Shown: positions 4,373 through 13,880 of the stretch, one piece after another | How positions within the stretch are numbered: position 1 is the first letter of the stretch | Layout of the letters: every line of letters starts with the position of its first letter | DNA from: an uncultured Mollicutes bacterium | GTDB lineage: Bacteria; Bacillota_I; Bacilli_A; RFN20; CAG-826 | Assembly (NCBI GenBank): GCA_945935945.1 | Contig: CAMESA010000014.1 | Span: forward strand, 1-14,430 | Reading direction: 5' to 3' | Length of the DNA stretch: 14,430 bases | Translations under genes and position numbers: made by a program | The notes under the pieces: generated by a model | What the model saw: only the letters and a program-made list of their open reading frames with translations | What the model was told of the DNA's origin: nothing | Database searches by the model: none

Positions 4373-7300
4373 ATGAAATCTTATAGAGATTATCCAAAGA
4401 TTAACAATGATCGTATTAATTTCTCCAAGATTGGTGGAACTTTAGAACTTCCATATCTTGTTGAAATTCAAACAGAATCTTACAAAAATTTCCTTGATTA
4501 TGGTATTGAAGAAGTTTTCAAAGATGTATTCCCAATTGATAACTACGCTGGAAATATGTCTGTTGTTTACAATTCATTCAGATTAGATGAACCTAAACAT
4601 ACATTCTTAGAATGTAAAGAAAAAGACTTAACCTACAGCGCACCATTGACAGTTAATTTAAGATTACTTGACAAAACAACTGGAGAATTTGTTGATTCAG
4701 ATGTTTTTATGGGTGAAATCCCTTTAATGACTGAAAGTGGAACATTTATTGTAAATGGCGCAGAAAGAGTTATCGTCTCTCAAATTGTCAGATCACCTGG
4801 TGCATATTTATCAAAAACTTTCGATAACAAATTTGGTAAATATGTTTATAATGCTGATCTTATCCCATCCCGTGGTACATGGCTTGAATTTGAAAGCGAT
4901 GTTAAAGGTATTCTTTGGGTCAGAATCGATAGACAAAGAAAAATGCCTGCAACAATTCTTTTAAAAGCTTTAGGTATTGACAAAAATGAAGATATTTTTG
5001 CTTTATTTGGAGAAAGAGATTCTTTAAAACTTACTTTAGGTAAAGAAGGATCAATTACTTCAAGTACAATTGCTTTAAAAGAAATCTTCAGAAAATTAAA
5101 ACCAGGCGAACCTATTACCGAAGATGGTGTCCACTCATTCATAGTTCAAAAATTCTTTGACGCTAAAAGATATGATTTAGGTAGAGCTGGCAGATTTAAA
5201 TATGCTAAAAAATTAGGAATTTACAATAGACTTATCGGAAGATATTTAGCTGAAGATTTAGTTGATGTAAATGGCGTAAGTAAATATACAAAAGGAACTT
5301 ATTTAACAAAAGAAATGGTTGACGCTTTAGAAGAAGAAGAATTCTTCGAAAAAGGCGCTCACACATATGACATTAACATTAACACAAGACTTGATGAATA
5401 TGGCACAGTCAATATGGTCAAGGTTTATGCTAATGAAAAGAAAGATGTCATATCAAATGTTATTGGTACTGACCTTAATTTATCAGTTTCACGTGTCACA
5501 ATCAGTGATATGATTGCAATTTTCAGTTATTTCATGAATTTAATGGATGGCTTTGGATCAGTTGATGATATTGATAACTTAAGCAATAGAAGAATTCGTG
5601 CTGTTGGTGAATTAATTCAAACTCAATTTAGAATTGGTTTAACTAAAATGGCTAAAAATATTACTTCAAAGATGACAGTTACAACCGGAGAAACTAAAGA
5701 AATTACTCCAAAATCTTTGATTAATATTAGACCACTTGCAAGTGCAATTAGAGAATTCTTTGCTTCATCGCAACTTTCTCAATTCATGGATCAAACTAAC
5801 CCACTTGCTGAACTTGCAAATAAGAGAAGAATTAGTGCTTTAGGACCTGGTGGTATCACTAGAGATAGAGCAAGTATGGAAGTTCGTGACGTTCACTTTA
5901 CTCATTATGGACGTATTTGTCCAATTGAAACACCTGAAGGTCAAAACATTGGTCTTATCAATAACTTAGCTACATATGCAAAGATTAATAAATATGGATT
6001 TATCGAAACTCCATATAGATTAGTTGATAAAGAAACAGGAAATATTTTAGAAAAAACTGTTTATTTATCCGCAGATGAAGAATTAAATCACGTTATTGCA
6101 CAAGCAACACGTGAAGATATTAAAGATCATAAACTTGCAAATGATAAAGTTGTTGCTCGTTACAATGGTAAAAATATTCTTGCCGACAAAAAGGATGTTG
6201 ATTACATTGATGAATCACCAAAACAAATCGTTTCTGTCGCTGCAGCATGTATTCCATTCCTTGAAAACGATGATAATACTCGTGCTCTCATGGGTGCTAA
6301 CATGCAACGTCAAGCTTTACCTCTTTTAAAACCTCATGCTCCATTTGTTGGTACAGGTATTGAACACAATATCGCACATGACTGTGGACTTGCAGTTGTT
6401 GCAGGAAACGATGGTGTTTGTACATACGTTGACTCAACACAAATTAAAGTTAAAGAAGAAAACGGTGTAAGAACTTATCAATTACAAAAATATGAAAGAA
6501 GCAACCAAGGTACATGCATTAATCAACGTAGCATTGTAAAAATTGGTGATTCAATTAAAAAAGGTCAAATTATCGCTGATGGTCCTTCAATGGATAATGG
6601 TGATTTAGCTCTTGGACAAAACGTCGTAGTTGCTTTCATGACATGGGAAGGTCTCAACTACGAAGACGCTGTCATTATGAGCGAAAGACTTGTAAAAGAT
6701 GATGTTTACACAACAATTCATATCGAAAGTTATGAAATTGAATGTAGAGATACAAAAAATGGTGCTGAAGTAATTACTCCAGATGTACCTAACCAAGGTA
6801 TTGATGCAAAAGCTCACCTTGATGACGATGGTATCGTTTACCCAGGTACAGATGTCAAAGAAGGAGATATCCTTGTTGGTAAAGTTACTCCAAAAGGATC
6901 AAGTGAACCTGCACCAGATCAAAAGATTTTAGATGCAATTCTTGGCGATAGATCAAAAGATGGAAAAGATACATCTTTAAGAGTACCTCATGGTGGAGCT
7001 GGAACAGTATTAGATGTTAAAGTCTTCACACGTGAAAATGGTGATGAATTATCTCCAGGAGTTTTAAAGAAAGTTAGAGTTTACGTTGCTCAAAAGCGTA
7101 AAATCAGTGAAGGTGATAAGATGTCTGGTAGACATGGTAACAAAGGTGTTATTTCACGTATTGTTCCAGTTGAAGACATGCCATATCTCCCAGATGGTAC
7201 ACCAGTTGATATTTTATTAAACCCACAAGGTGTTCCTAGCCGTATGAATATTGGACAAATTCTTGAAGTTCACTTAGGTATGGCCTGTAAAGCTCTTGGT

Positions 7301-7969
7301 GGTTTAAAAGTTGCAACTCCAGTTTTCGATGGTATCTCAAATGATGAAATCATGGAAATGATGAAAGAAGCAAAAATGCCAAGCGATGGTAAATACACAT
7401 TATACGATGGCAGAACTGGTGAAAAATTCGACGATAGAATCAATGTTGGTGTCATGTACATGATTAAACTTGTCCACATGGTCGATGATAAACTTCACGC
7501 TCGTGCAACTGGACCATATTCAATGGTTACTCAACAACCTCTTGGTGGTAAAGCACAAAATGGTGGTCAAAGATTTGGTGAAATGGAAGTTTGGGCACTT
7601 GAAGCATATGGTGCAGCAAACATTTTACAAGAAATGATTACTATTAAATCAGATGATAGAGTCGGAAGAAGAAAGACTTACGAAGCTATTATTAAAGGAA
7701 AACCACTTCCAAAACCATCAATTCCAGAAGCTTTCAAAGTTTTAACAAAAGAATTAATGGGTCTTGGCATGGACGTCGAACTCTTCGGTAAAGATGGCAA
7801 AGTCATCGATATGGATAGCTTAGCTAGACAAACTCAACAAGAAGAACAACGTTCAATGAGAGCAGTTAGAAACATCGGAAACGAAAACTCTTCAACAGAA
7901 AAGAATAGTGAAGTCTACGACGATGTTGATGTATTAGATACACAAGTCGCAGATGAATTATTCAACTAG
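4373..7969 (+). CDS. rpoB: DNA-directed RNA polymerase subunit beta
   Basis: The 1198-residue beta subunit of core RNA polymerase matches Gram-positive length. Visible landmarks are the N-terminal lobe ([21 protein letters not shown]), the rifampicin region [17 protein letters not shown] with [11 protein letters not shown] (about residues 465-493), the fork/link segment [18 protein letters not shown], the catalytic-region motif [17 protein letters not shown], and the C-terminal clamp region with [20 protein letters not shown]. The start is ATG 4373 with AAGGAG (4358-4363) at 9 bases; an adjacent TTG at 4370 is also in frame. Odd: residue 483 is Asn where most bacteria have His (E. coli H526), a change linked to rifampicin insensitivity. 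Asp473 and Ser488 (E. coli D516 and S531) are unchanged. rpoC begins 11 bases after the stop. Confidence 0.98.
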   Translation: MKSYRDYPKINNDRINFSKIGGTLELPYLVEIQTESYKNFLDYGIEEVFKDVFPIDNYAGNMSVVYNSFRLDEPKHTFLECKEKDLTYSAPLTVNLRLLDKTTGEFVDSDVFMGEIPLMTESGTFIVNGAERVIVSQIVRSPGAYLSKTFDNKFGKYVYNADLIPSRGTWLEFESDVKGILWVRIDRQRKMPATILLKALGIDKNEDIFALFGERDSLKLTLGKEGSITSSTIALKEIFRKLKPGEPITEDGVHSFIVQKFFDAKRYDLGRAGRFKYAKKLGIYNRLIGRYLAEDLVDVNGVSKYTKGTYLTKEMVDALEEEEFFEKGAHTYDININTRLDEYGTVNMVKVYANEKKDVISNVIGTDLNLSVSRVTISDMIAIFSYFMNLMDGFGSVDDIDNLSNRRIRAVGELIQTQFRIGLTKMAKNITSKMTVTTGETKEITPKSLINIRPLASAIREFFASSQLSQFMDQTNPLAELANKRRISALGPGGITRDRASMEVRDVHFTHYGRICPIETPEGQNIGLINNLATYAKINKYGFIETPYRLVDKETGNILEKTVYLSADEELNHVIAQATREDIKDHKLANDKVVARYNGKNILADKKDVDYIDESPKQIVSVAAACIPFLENDDNTRALMGANMQRQALPLLKPHAPFVGTGIEHNIAHDCGLAVVAGNDGVCTYVDSTQIKVKEENGVRTYQLQKYERSNQGTCINQRSIVKIGDSIKKGQIIADGPSMDNGDLALGQNVVVAFMTWEGLNYEDAVIMSERLVKDDVYTTIHIESYEIECRDTKNGAEVITPDVPNQGIDAKAHLDDDGIVYPGTDVKEGDILVGKVTPKGSSEPAPDQKILDAILGDRSKDGKDTSLRVPHGGAGTVLDVKVFTRENGDELSPGVLKKVRVYVAQKRKISEGDKMSGRHGNKGVISRIVPVEDMPYLPDGTPVDILLNPQGVPSRMNIGQILEVHLGMACKALGGLKVATPVFDGISNDEIMEMMKEAKMPSDGKYTLYDGRTGEKFDDRINVGVMYMIKLVHMVDDKLHARATGPYSMVTQQPLGGKAQNGGQRFGEMEVWALEAYGAANILQEMITIKSDDRVGRRKTYEAIIKGKPLPKPSIPEAFKVLTKELMGLGMDVELFGKDGKVIDMDSLARQTQQEEQRSMRAVRNIGNENSSTEKNSEVYDDVDVLDTQVADELFN

Positions 7970-7980
7970 GAGGAACACTT

Positions 7981-10900
7981 ATGTTTGATGTAGAAAAATT
8001 ATCTAGTATAAAAGTTGGATTAGCCTCCCCAGAAAAAATTAGAGAATGGTCACATGGTGAAGTTACAAAACCAGAAACCATTAACTATAGAAGCCAAAAG
8101 CCAGAAATGGATGGCTTATTCTGTGAAAAAATATTTGGACCTAGCAAAGATTACGAATGTCACTGTGGAAAATATAAGAAAATTAGATATGCAGGTGTCG
8201 TTTGTGAAAAATGTGGTGTTGAAGTCATTTCTAAAGAAGTTAGAAGAGAAAGAATGGGCCACATCGAACTTGCTTCTCCATGTTCACACATTTGGTACTT
8301 AAAAGGCATCCCATCAAGAATGGGTCTTGTCCTTGATATGTCACCAAAAGACTTAGAAGAAATTATTTATTTCTCAGCACATGTTTGCCTTAATCCAGGA
8401 ACATGTACAAAATTAAAATATAAACAATTCATTGATGATGCTACAGGAAGAGTAATCTTCACATTAGCTATCAAAGACATTGTTGAAGAACTTGATAGTG
8501 AATCAAGTGAAATGGATTATGCTAACGAATTATTATCACGTCTTGAAAATCCAAATGATCCTTTCGATTTCTTTGCATGTGCTCAATTCATTAGCGATCA
8601 TACAGGTGCAGAATTCGGCGAAGGTGCCGAAGCTATTAAAAGATTACTTAAAGAAGTTCAAATCGAGGATAAAGTAATTATCAACGATTTAGGCGAAGAA
8701 GAAGTAATTGAAGGCGAATTTACAAAAGCTCAAAAGCAAATTAAAGGTGCAACTGATCAAAAACAACAAAAATTAATTAAAAGATTAGAAGTTCTTGATG
8801 CATTTAGAAGATCAAACAATAAACCTGAATGGATGATTCTTGATGCATTACCAGTCATACCACCAGATTTAAGACCAATGCTTCAACTTGATGGTGGACG
8901 TTTCGCTACTTCAGATTTAAATGATTTATATAGAAGAATCATTACAAGAAATAGTCGTTTAAAGAAATTAATTGAAATGAACGCTCCTTACGTTATCTTG
9001 ATGAACGAAAAGAGAATGCTTCAAGAAGCAGTTGATGCTTTAATCGATAATGGTAGAAGAAATGGAAAACCTGTTACAGGTGCAAATGGCAGACCATTAA
9101 AATCATTAAGTGGTGGTTTAAAAGGTAAACAAGGTAGATTCAGACAAAACTTACTTGGTAAACGTGTTGACTATTCAGGACGTTCAGTTATTGCTATTGG
9201 ACCAAGTTTAAAAATGTATCAATGTGGTTTACCACGTGAAATGGCAATTAATTTATTAAGACCATTCATTGCTGCTATCTTAATTAAAGAAGGAAAATGC
9301 TCATTACATAAACAAGCAGATAGAAAAATTGATGCTAAAGACGCTGATGTTTATGATGTTGTAGAAAAAATTATTTCTGAACACCCAGTTTTATTAAACC
9401 GTGCTCCTACACTTCATAGATTAGGTATCCAAGCATTCCAACCAATCTTAGTTGAAGGAAGAGCAATCAGACTTCACCCACTCGTTTGTACAGGATTTAA
9501 TGCTGACTTCGATGGTGACCAAATGGCTGTTCACGTTCCAATTTCAAAAGCTGCACAAGAAGAAGCTCTTGATTTAATGCTTGCAAGTAATAACATTCTT
9601 GCACCAAAAGATGGAAAACCAATTGTTACTCCAGGTCAAGACATCCTTATTGGTAACTACTATTTAACAACAGAAGAAACAAAACAAGACTTCTTAAATA
9701 GAGCTAGCAAATATGAAAGTGTTGGAGATTCTGAAAGAGCAGAAGAATATAGATATTATGCAAGTGTTGAAGGAAAAGTATTCAAAGATATCAATGAATG
9801 CTATAAAGCTTACGAATTAAAGAAAGTTCACTTACATAATCGTATCGCAATTCCTGGAAAAGCAATGAAAAAATCATGCTTTACAGATGAAATGAACGAT
9901 AGTTACTTAATTACTACTGTCGGTAAAGTTATCTTCAACTTTGCATTCCCATCAGATTTCCCATACATCAATGATGATTCATCTGAAAACTTAATCAGAA
10001 CAAAAGAATCATTCTTTGTTAAAAAAGGTGTAAATATTCCTGAATATATTCAAGGATTAGCTATTAATAGCCCAATTACAAAGAAAAAGATCACTGGAAT
10101 TATTAACGAAATTTATCATAGATATGGAACAACAAAAACAAGTGCTGTTCTTGATAAGATCAAAGACCAAGGTTATAAATATTCAACAATCAGCGGCTTA
10201 ACAGTTGCAATTAGTGATATTTATGTCATCGACAATAAACAAGAAATCGTTGATAAAGGTGAAGTCGAAGTTTCACGTATCGAAAGATTATATGATAAAG
10301 GTTTATTAACAGATTCAGAAAGACATTCAAAAGTTATTGAAGTCTGGGCAAAAGTCACAAGTAGTGTCACAAAAGAAGTCAAAGCAACTCTTGAAAATGA
10401 CAAACGTAATCCACTTTATATCATGTGGAACTCTGGAGCTAGAGGTTCCGAATCTAACTTTACTCAATTAATGGGTATGAGAGGACTTATGTCATCTACA
10501 TCAGGTGATACAATCGAGCTCCCAGTTAAATCATGTTTCCGTCAAGGTTTAAATATTGCTGAATTCTTTACAGGTACTCACGGTGCTCGTAAATCAGGTG
10601 CTGATACTGCTTTAAAAACAGCTGACTCAGGTTACTTAACACGTCGTTTAGTTGATGTTTCTCAAGACGTTATCGTTAGAGAAATTGATTGTCACTCAGA
10701 TAAAGGTACAGTTGTTAAAGAAATCATTGATACAGCTAAAGGTTCAGTCCTTGTTAACTTAAAAGATAGATTAATTGGACGTTATGCATGCCACGATGTC
10801 ATTAATCCTAATAATAATGAAGTTATTGTTGCTGGTAACACATTAATTACTGAAGAATTAGCAGATGCAATTGTCGAAGCTGGTATTAAACAAGTTGAAA

Positions 10901-11991
10901 TTAGATCATTATTTGGTTGTAAAACTAAAGATGGTGTCTGTCAACATTGTTATGGACGTAACTTAGCAACTGGTAAACCAGTCGACATTGGTGAAGCAGT
11001 TGGTATTATGGCTGCTCAATCAATTGGTGAACCAGGTACCCAATTAACTATGCGTACTTTCCACTCTGGTGGTGTTGCTACAAATGATGATATTACTCAA
11101 GGTCTCCCAAGAGTTCAAGAATTATTTGAAGCAAGAAATCCAAAAGGTGAAGCTACTATTTCTGAAATTAGTGGAACTATCGAAGATATTCAAGAAAAGA
11201 ACGGTATTTATACAGTTACTGTTAAAAATGATCTTGAAGTCAAAGAATATACAACAACTTTTGGCGCTAGATTAAGAGTTAAAGTTGGTGATTCAATTGT
11301 TAATGGTGGAAAAATCACTGAAGGTGCAATTTCACCTAAGAAATTACTCGAAGTTAGCGATGTCATTGCAGTTCAAAACTATATAATTAAAGAAGTTCAA
11401 AAAGTTTATAGAGCTCAAGGTATTGCAATTAGCGACAAACACATTGAAGTTATTGTTCGCCAAATGTTAAGAAAAGTTGTCGTTATTGATGGTGGAGATA
11501 CAGATCTCATCCCAGGTACAAGAGTCTCATTAACTGAATTCACTGAAAAGAACAAAGATATCTTAATTAAAGGGTTACGTCCAGCTGTTATGAAACCACT
11601 CGTTTTAGGTATCACAAAAGCTGCTCTTGAAACTGAATCATTCTTATCTGCTGCATCATTCCAAGAAACAACTCGTGTTTTAACAGATGCTGCTATTAAA
11701 GGTAAAACCGATACATTACATGGTCTAAAAGAAAATGTCATTACCGGTAAATTAATTCCAGCTGGTAGAGGATTATTAACAAGAGAAGAAGAAAGAAATA
11801 ATCTTGCTCAATTCAGCGTTTTAGAAAAAATGAGAACTATCAAAGATCAATACAAAGGAATCCATGATTCAGGTATTGACAGTAATGATTTAACAGATGA
11901 ATCACTTGAAAGCTGGGAATCATTACCAACTGAAGATATTCTTCCACCAAACTATAGATACAACTCTATAGGCGATGGTAAAAACGAATAA
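7981..11991 (+). CDS. rpoC: DNA-directed RNA polymerase subunit beta'
   Basis: The 1336-residue beta' subunit carries the catalytic metal site NADFDGDQ (residues 507-514, with Asp509, Asp511 and Asp513). The N-terminal zinc site is C60/C62 with C75/C78. The second zinc site is C904, C980, C987 and C990. The bridge helix region is [19 protein letters not shown] and the trigger-loop region is [19 protein letters not shown]. The lid/rudder zone [20 protein letters not shown] is intact. AGGAGG (7968-7973), overlapping the rpoB stop, sits 7 bases before the ATG. The protein is over 100 residues longer than Bacillus beta' (1199). About 50 extra residues lie before the metal site, and about 40 more between it and the second zinc site. 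A strong terminator follows the stop. Confidence 0.98.
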   Translation: MFDVEKLSSIKVGLASPEKIREWSHGEVTKPETINYRSQKPEMDGLFCEKIFGPSKDYECHCGKYKKIRYAGVVCEKCGVEVISKEVRRERMGHIELASPCSHIWYLKGIPSRMGLVLDMSPKDLEEIIYFSAHVCLNPGTCTKLKYKQFIDDATGRVIFTLAIKDIVEELDSESSEMDYANELLSRLENPNDPFDFFACAQFISDHTGAEFGEGAEAIKRLLKEVQIEDKVIINDLGEEEVIEGEFTKAQKQIKGATDQKQQKLIKRLEVLDAFRRSNNKPEWMILDALPVIPPDLRPMLQLDGGRFATSDLNDLYRRIITRNSRLKKLIEMNAPYVILMNEKRMLQEAVDALIDNGRRNGKPVTGANGRPLKSLSGGLKGKQGRFRQNLLGKRVDYSGRSVIAIGPSLKMYQCGLPREMAINLLRPFIAAILIKEGKCSLHKQADRKIDAKDADVYDVVEKIISEHPVLLNRAPTLHRLGIQAFQPILVEGRAIRLHPLVCTGFNADFDGDQMAVHVPISKAAQEEALDLMLASNNILAPKDGKPIVTPGQDILIGNYYLTTEETKQDFLNRASKYESVGDSERAEEYRYYASVEGKVFKDINECYKAYELKKVHLHNRIAIPGKAMKKSCFTDEMNDSYLITTVGKVIFNFAFPSDFPYINDDSSENLIRTKESFFVKKGVNIPEYIQGLAINSPITKKKITGIINEIYHRYGTTKTSAVLDKIKDQGYKYSTISGLTVAISDIYVIDNKQEIVDKGEVEVSRIERLYDKGLLTDSERHSKVIEVWAKVTSSVTKEVKATLENDKRNPLYIMWNSGARGSESNFTQLMGMRGLMSSTSGDTIELPVKSCFRQGLNIAEFFTGTHGARKSGADTALKTADSGYLTRRLVDVSQDVIVREIDCHSDKGTVVKEIIDTAKGSVLVNLKDRLIGRYACHDVINPNNNEVIVAGNTLITEELADAIVEAGIKQVEIRSLFGCKTKDGVCQHCYGRNLATGKPVDIGEAVGIMAAQSIGEPGTQLTMRTFHSGGVATNDDITQGLPRVQELFEARNPKGEATISEISGTIEDIQEKNGIYTVTVKNDLEVKEYTTTFGARLRVKVGDSIVNGGKITEGAISPKKLLEVSDVIAVQNYIIKEVQKVYRAQGIAISDKHIEVIVRQMLRKVVVIDGGDTDLIPGTRVSLTEFTEKNKDILIKGLRPAVMKPLVLGITKAALETESFLSAASFQETTRVLTDAAIKGKTDTLHGLKENVITGKLIPAGRGLLTREEERNNLAQFSVLEKMRTIKDQYKGIHDSGIDSNDLTDESLESWESLPTEDILPPNYRYNSIGDGKNE

Positions 11992-12006
11992 TCGCTAAAT
12001 TCAATC

Positions 12007-12037
12007 AAAAACTAGGGAAATTTTCCCTAGTTTTTTT
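12007..12037 (+). terminator. Strong intrinsic terminator after rpoC
   Basis: AAAAACTAGGGA (12007-12018) pairs with TCCCTAGTTTTT (12024-12035) around AATTT, and seven T residues end the element (12031-12037). The stem can close further through the A/T loop. With an A-run on the 5' side it could also act on the reverse strand. It closes the polymerase operon. Confidence 0.9.
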
Positions 12038-12122
12038 GCATTCTAACGAAATTTTATATTGAAGTGGTGGATTTTTAAGCAAAATTCTATTTGATTTTAT
12101 TTGATTAATAGTGCACATTTTT

Positions 12123-12155
12123 TCGATTTTTAGCCGTATTTCATCGATTTTAGCG
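12123..12155. repeat. Direct repeat TCGATTTT(T)AGC(C)G with 21-bp period
   Basis: TCGATTTTTAGCCG starts at 12123 and TCGATTTTAGCG starts at 12144, 21 bases or two helical turns apart. The copies differ by two single-base insertions. The spacing suits two molecules on one DNA face, but chance duplication is possible. Confidence 0.45.
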
Positions 12156-12161
12156 TCAAAA

Positions 12162-12224
12162 CCTACTAGAAATGTACTAGAAATGTACTAGAAACCTACT
12201 AGAAATGTACTAGAAACCTACTAG
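12162..12224. repeat. 11-bp tandem repeat, consensus YNTACTAGAAA, 5.7 units
   Basis: Five complete 11-bp units and one 8-base partial unit run head to tail: units at 12162, 12173, 12184, 12195, 12206 and 12217. The nine bases TACTAGAAA are invariant in all full units, and only the first two bases vary, as CC, TG, TG, CC, TG, CC. The period is about one helical turn. Winged-helix regulators of the PhoB/OmpR and SARP types bind direct repeats with this period, and the gene pair downstream encodes such a regulator, so the array is a candidate operator (inference). Confidence 0.85.
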
Positions 12225-12247
12225 TCAATCTCAGTAAGAAATTTTTT

Positions 12248-12336
12248 GAGGTAAAATGAGTGTATTTTATCGATCAAAATTCGTCGGAAATATCGAATAA
12301 ATTCGACTTTTCGTAAAATAGTCACTTTTTTACCTC
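12248..12336. repeat. 89-bp imperfect inverted repeat with TCGAAT palindrome in its interior
   Basis: The ends GAGGTAAAA (12248-12256) and TTTTACCTC (12328-12336) are perfect inverses. Inward, GAGTG and TATTTTA on the left match inverse copies CACTT and TAAAATA on the right, with small gaps. The interior holds TCGAATAAATTCGA (12293-12306). As RNA this could fold into a long hairpin, and as DNA it could be an operator or a decayed small mobile element. Confidence 0.6.
12293..12306. repeat. Second copy of the TCGAAT-NN-ATTCGA palindrome
   Basis: TCGAATAAATTCGA has both half-sites intact with AA in place of TA at the centre. The flanking AAATA upstream also matches the copy at 208-221. The two copies sit about 12 kb apart, one in each large noncoding flank of the housekeeping cluster. 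Confidence 0.5.
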
Positions 12337-12426
12337 TATTTTTATGCAAAATCAGGCATAATTTTGTATAAGAATTTGATTATTTGTAAGGTAAAAATCG
12401 AATATTTTGAATAATATAATGCAATT

Positions 12427-12456
12427 TTAGAAAAGAAGATGAAAATTTAATATAAT
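12427..12456 (+). promoter_or_regulatory. Possible promoter for the histidine kinase gene
   Basis: A consensus -10 TATAAT (12451-12456) is preceded at 18 bases by a weak -35 TTAGAA (12427-12432). Transcription would begin near 12463, leaving only about 14 bases before the ATG. Another TATAAT at 12415-12420 lacks a good -35. The AT-rich setting makes both uncertain. Confidence 0.3.
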
Positions 12457-12476
12457 ATAAAAAAGTGCGTTAGATT

Positions 12477-13880
12477 ATGAAGAAAACTTTGAAAATTGTA
12501 ATACCATTATTGATTATTTTTCTTTTGTATATATTTACATTTATTTCAATAAATGTCTTTCATTTAAAAAATAATCAATACTATCAACTATCATGTACCA
12601 TCTGTTTTGCGGTTGCACTTTTCTTATCGATTTCTATTCTATTAATTGAAATTGGATCATTATTTTTTGATAAAAACGCTTCAACAAATACAATATTTTC
12701 ATCTCTAGCGATACTATGTTTTATATTAACAAGTAGTGACTTTTCTGATCTTCTTGAATCGATATTTTCACGAAATTTAATAAATGAATATGAAATGAAT
12801 CGGTTTATAGATTTTTTGCATCTTGCAAGCTATATTTTGTTTATCATTTTTACTTTACGATTTTATGAAAAAGATTATGGGTTAAAAATACAAAAAAGTG
12901 AAATATTTTGTTCTGCTTTAATATGCATTTTTTTGCTTTTATGCTTTGGCATTTTTTCACTTCTTCACAATCTAAATTATGATTATGTATATCTTTTCTG
13001 CTTATTACCATTATCAATTTATCGGATTTCAAAGATTTTATTCTTTATTAAACAAATTGAATTTAACATTAACGCAGCTTTTCTAACATCTATATTAATA
13101 ATTTGTCTTACACTTGCTGAAGTTAGTACGTTAATTCAAGCGATTGGTGGAAATTCTATTTATAGAAAAGGAATTGATTCGTTTTTGGTTCTTTTAGGAG
13201 AGATATCGGTTGTCTTAATTTATATAGATTTTTCATATAGAACTACTCTTGAAGCATATAAAAAGGATGTTTTTGAAAGAAAAATGAAAGAGTTTCAAAC
13301 ATCTCTGTTAGTAAACCAAATAAGCCCACATTATATTTTCAACTCTTTGAATACAATTAAACAAATGTATACTATCGATCAAGAAAAGGGAAATTTTGCA
13401 ATTGATCTTTTGTCCAAAAACCTAAGACAAACGATAAACGCAACTTCAAGTATGTTAATTCCTTTAGAAAATGAGCTAGAAAGTGTGCTTAATTATGTAA
13501 ATTTTGAAAATTTAAAAACTAATATTGAATACAATGTCATTTTTAACATTGATAATACAAACATTAAAGTCCCACCTTTATCAATTGTTACACTTGTTGA
13601 AAATGCAGTCAAACATTCAAAAATTGAAACAAAAAATGATGGATATATTGAAATTTCTACATCAATTGAGGATGGAAAATTTGTTATTTCAATTGTTGAT
13701 AATGGTGTTGGATTTGATGTTAATTCAATTAGTGAGAACAGTTGCGGGATAAAAAACACGAAAGACCGTTTTGCCCTATTATTAAATGGAGAATTAGAAA
13801 TTTTTTCTAAAATTAATTGTGGGACAAAAATTTTGATTAAGATTCCTTTTGGAGAAGAATATGAACGCGTTAGTGATTGA
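12477..13880 (+). CDS. Membrane sensor histidine kinase, LytS/YehU (His_kinase) type
   Basis: The 467-residue protein has about seven to eight predicted membrane helices in its first 250 residues (roughly 7-27, 36-60, 72-86, 111-128, 145-162, 168-190, 200-220, 234-251) and no large extracytoplasmic domain, suggesting it senses a membrane-borne or small hydrophobic signal. A linker helix leads to the phosphoacceptor box NQISPHYIFNSLNTI with His285, as in the LytS/YehU class. The ATPase part has the N box LVENAVKH (Glu375, Asn376), DNGVGFD (408-414), GIKNTKDR (424-431) and GTKILIKIP. The ATG is the first start after an in-frame TAG at 12471; no Shine-Dalgarno site is evident, unlike every other gene here. 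It overlaps the next gene by 20 bases, and the pair forms a two-component system. The ligand is unknown. Confidence 0.9.
   Translation: MKKTLKIVIPLLIIFLLYIFTFISINVFHLKNNQYYQLSCTICFAVALFLSISILLIEIGSLFFDKNASTNTIFSSLAILCFILTSSDFSDLLESIFSRNLINEYEMNRFIDFLHLASYILFIIFTLRFYEKDYGLKIQKSEIFCSALICIFLLLCFGIFSLLHNLNYDYVYLFCLLPLSIYRISKILFFIKQIEFNINAAFLTSILIICLTLAEVSTLIQAIGGNSIYRKGIDSFLVLLGEISVVLIYIDFSYRTTLEAYKKDVFERKMKEFQTSLLVNQISPHYIFNSLNTIKQMYTIDQEKGNFAIDLLSKNLRQTINATSSMLIPLENELESVLNYVNFENLKTNIEYNVIFNIDNTNIKVPPLSIVTLVENAVKHSKIETKNDGYIEISTSIEDGKFVISIVDNGVGFDVNSISENSCGIKNTKDRFALLLNGELEIFSKINCGTKILIKIPFGEEYERVSD

Larger units (their letters stand above)
12038..12476. other. Repeat-rich noncoding region between rpoC and the histidine kinase gene
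   Basis: No credible coding frame is seen on either strand over about 440 bases. The stretch holds several ordered repeats, listed separately, and six TCGA tetramers (12123, 12144, 12270, 12293, 12303, 12398), far more than expected in such AT-rich DNA. A short 10-base-period direct repeat TATTTGATT also occurs at 12088-12096 and 12098-12106. The location suggests a large control region for the two-component genes that follow. Confidence 0.6.

Noticed and set aside
4846..5142. 98-codon minus-strand frame inside rpoB
   Set aside because: It is fully contained in conserved rpoB coding sequence with no independent evidence.
11415..11741. 108-codon minus-strand frame inside rpoC
   Set aside because: It is a shadow of highly conserved rpoC sequence, with no start signal or family resemblance.
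12162..12224. CRISPR array
   Set aside because: The units are 11 bp with no spacers, so this is a plain tandem repeat.
12248..12336. Insertion sequence or complete mobile element
   Set aside because: There is no transposase frame and no clear target duplication at the ends; only an inverted repeat is visible.
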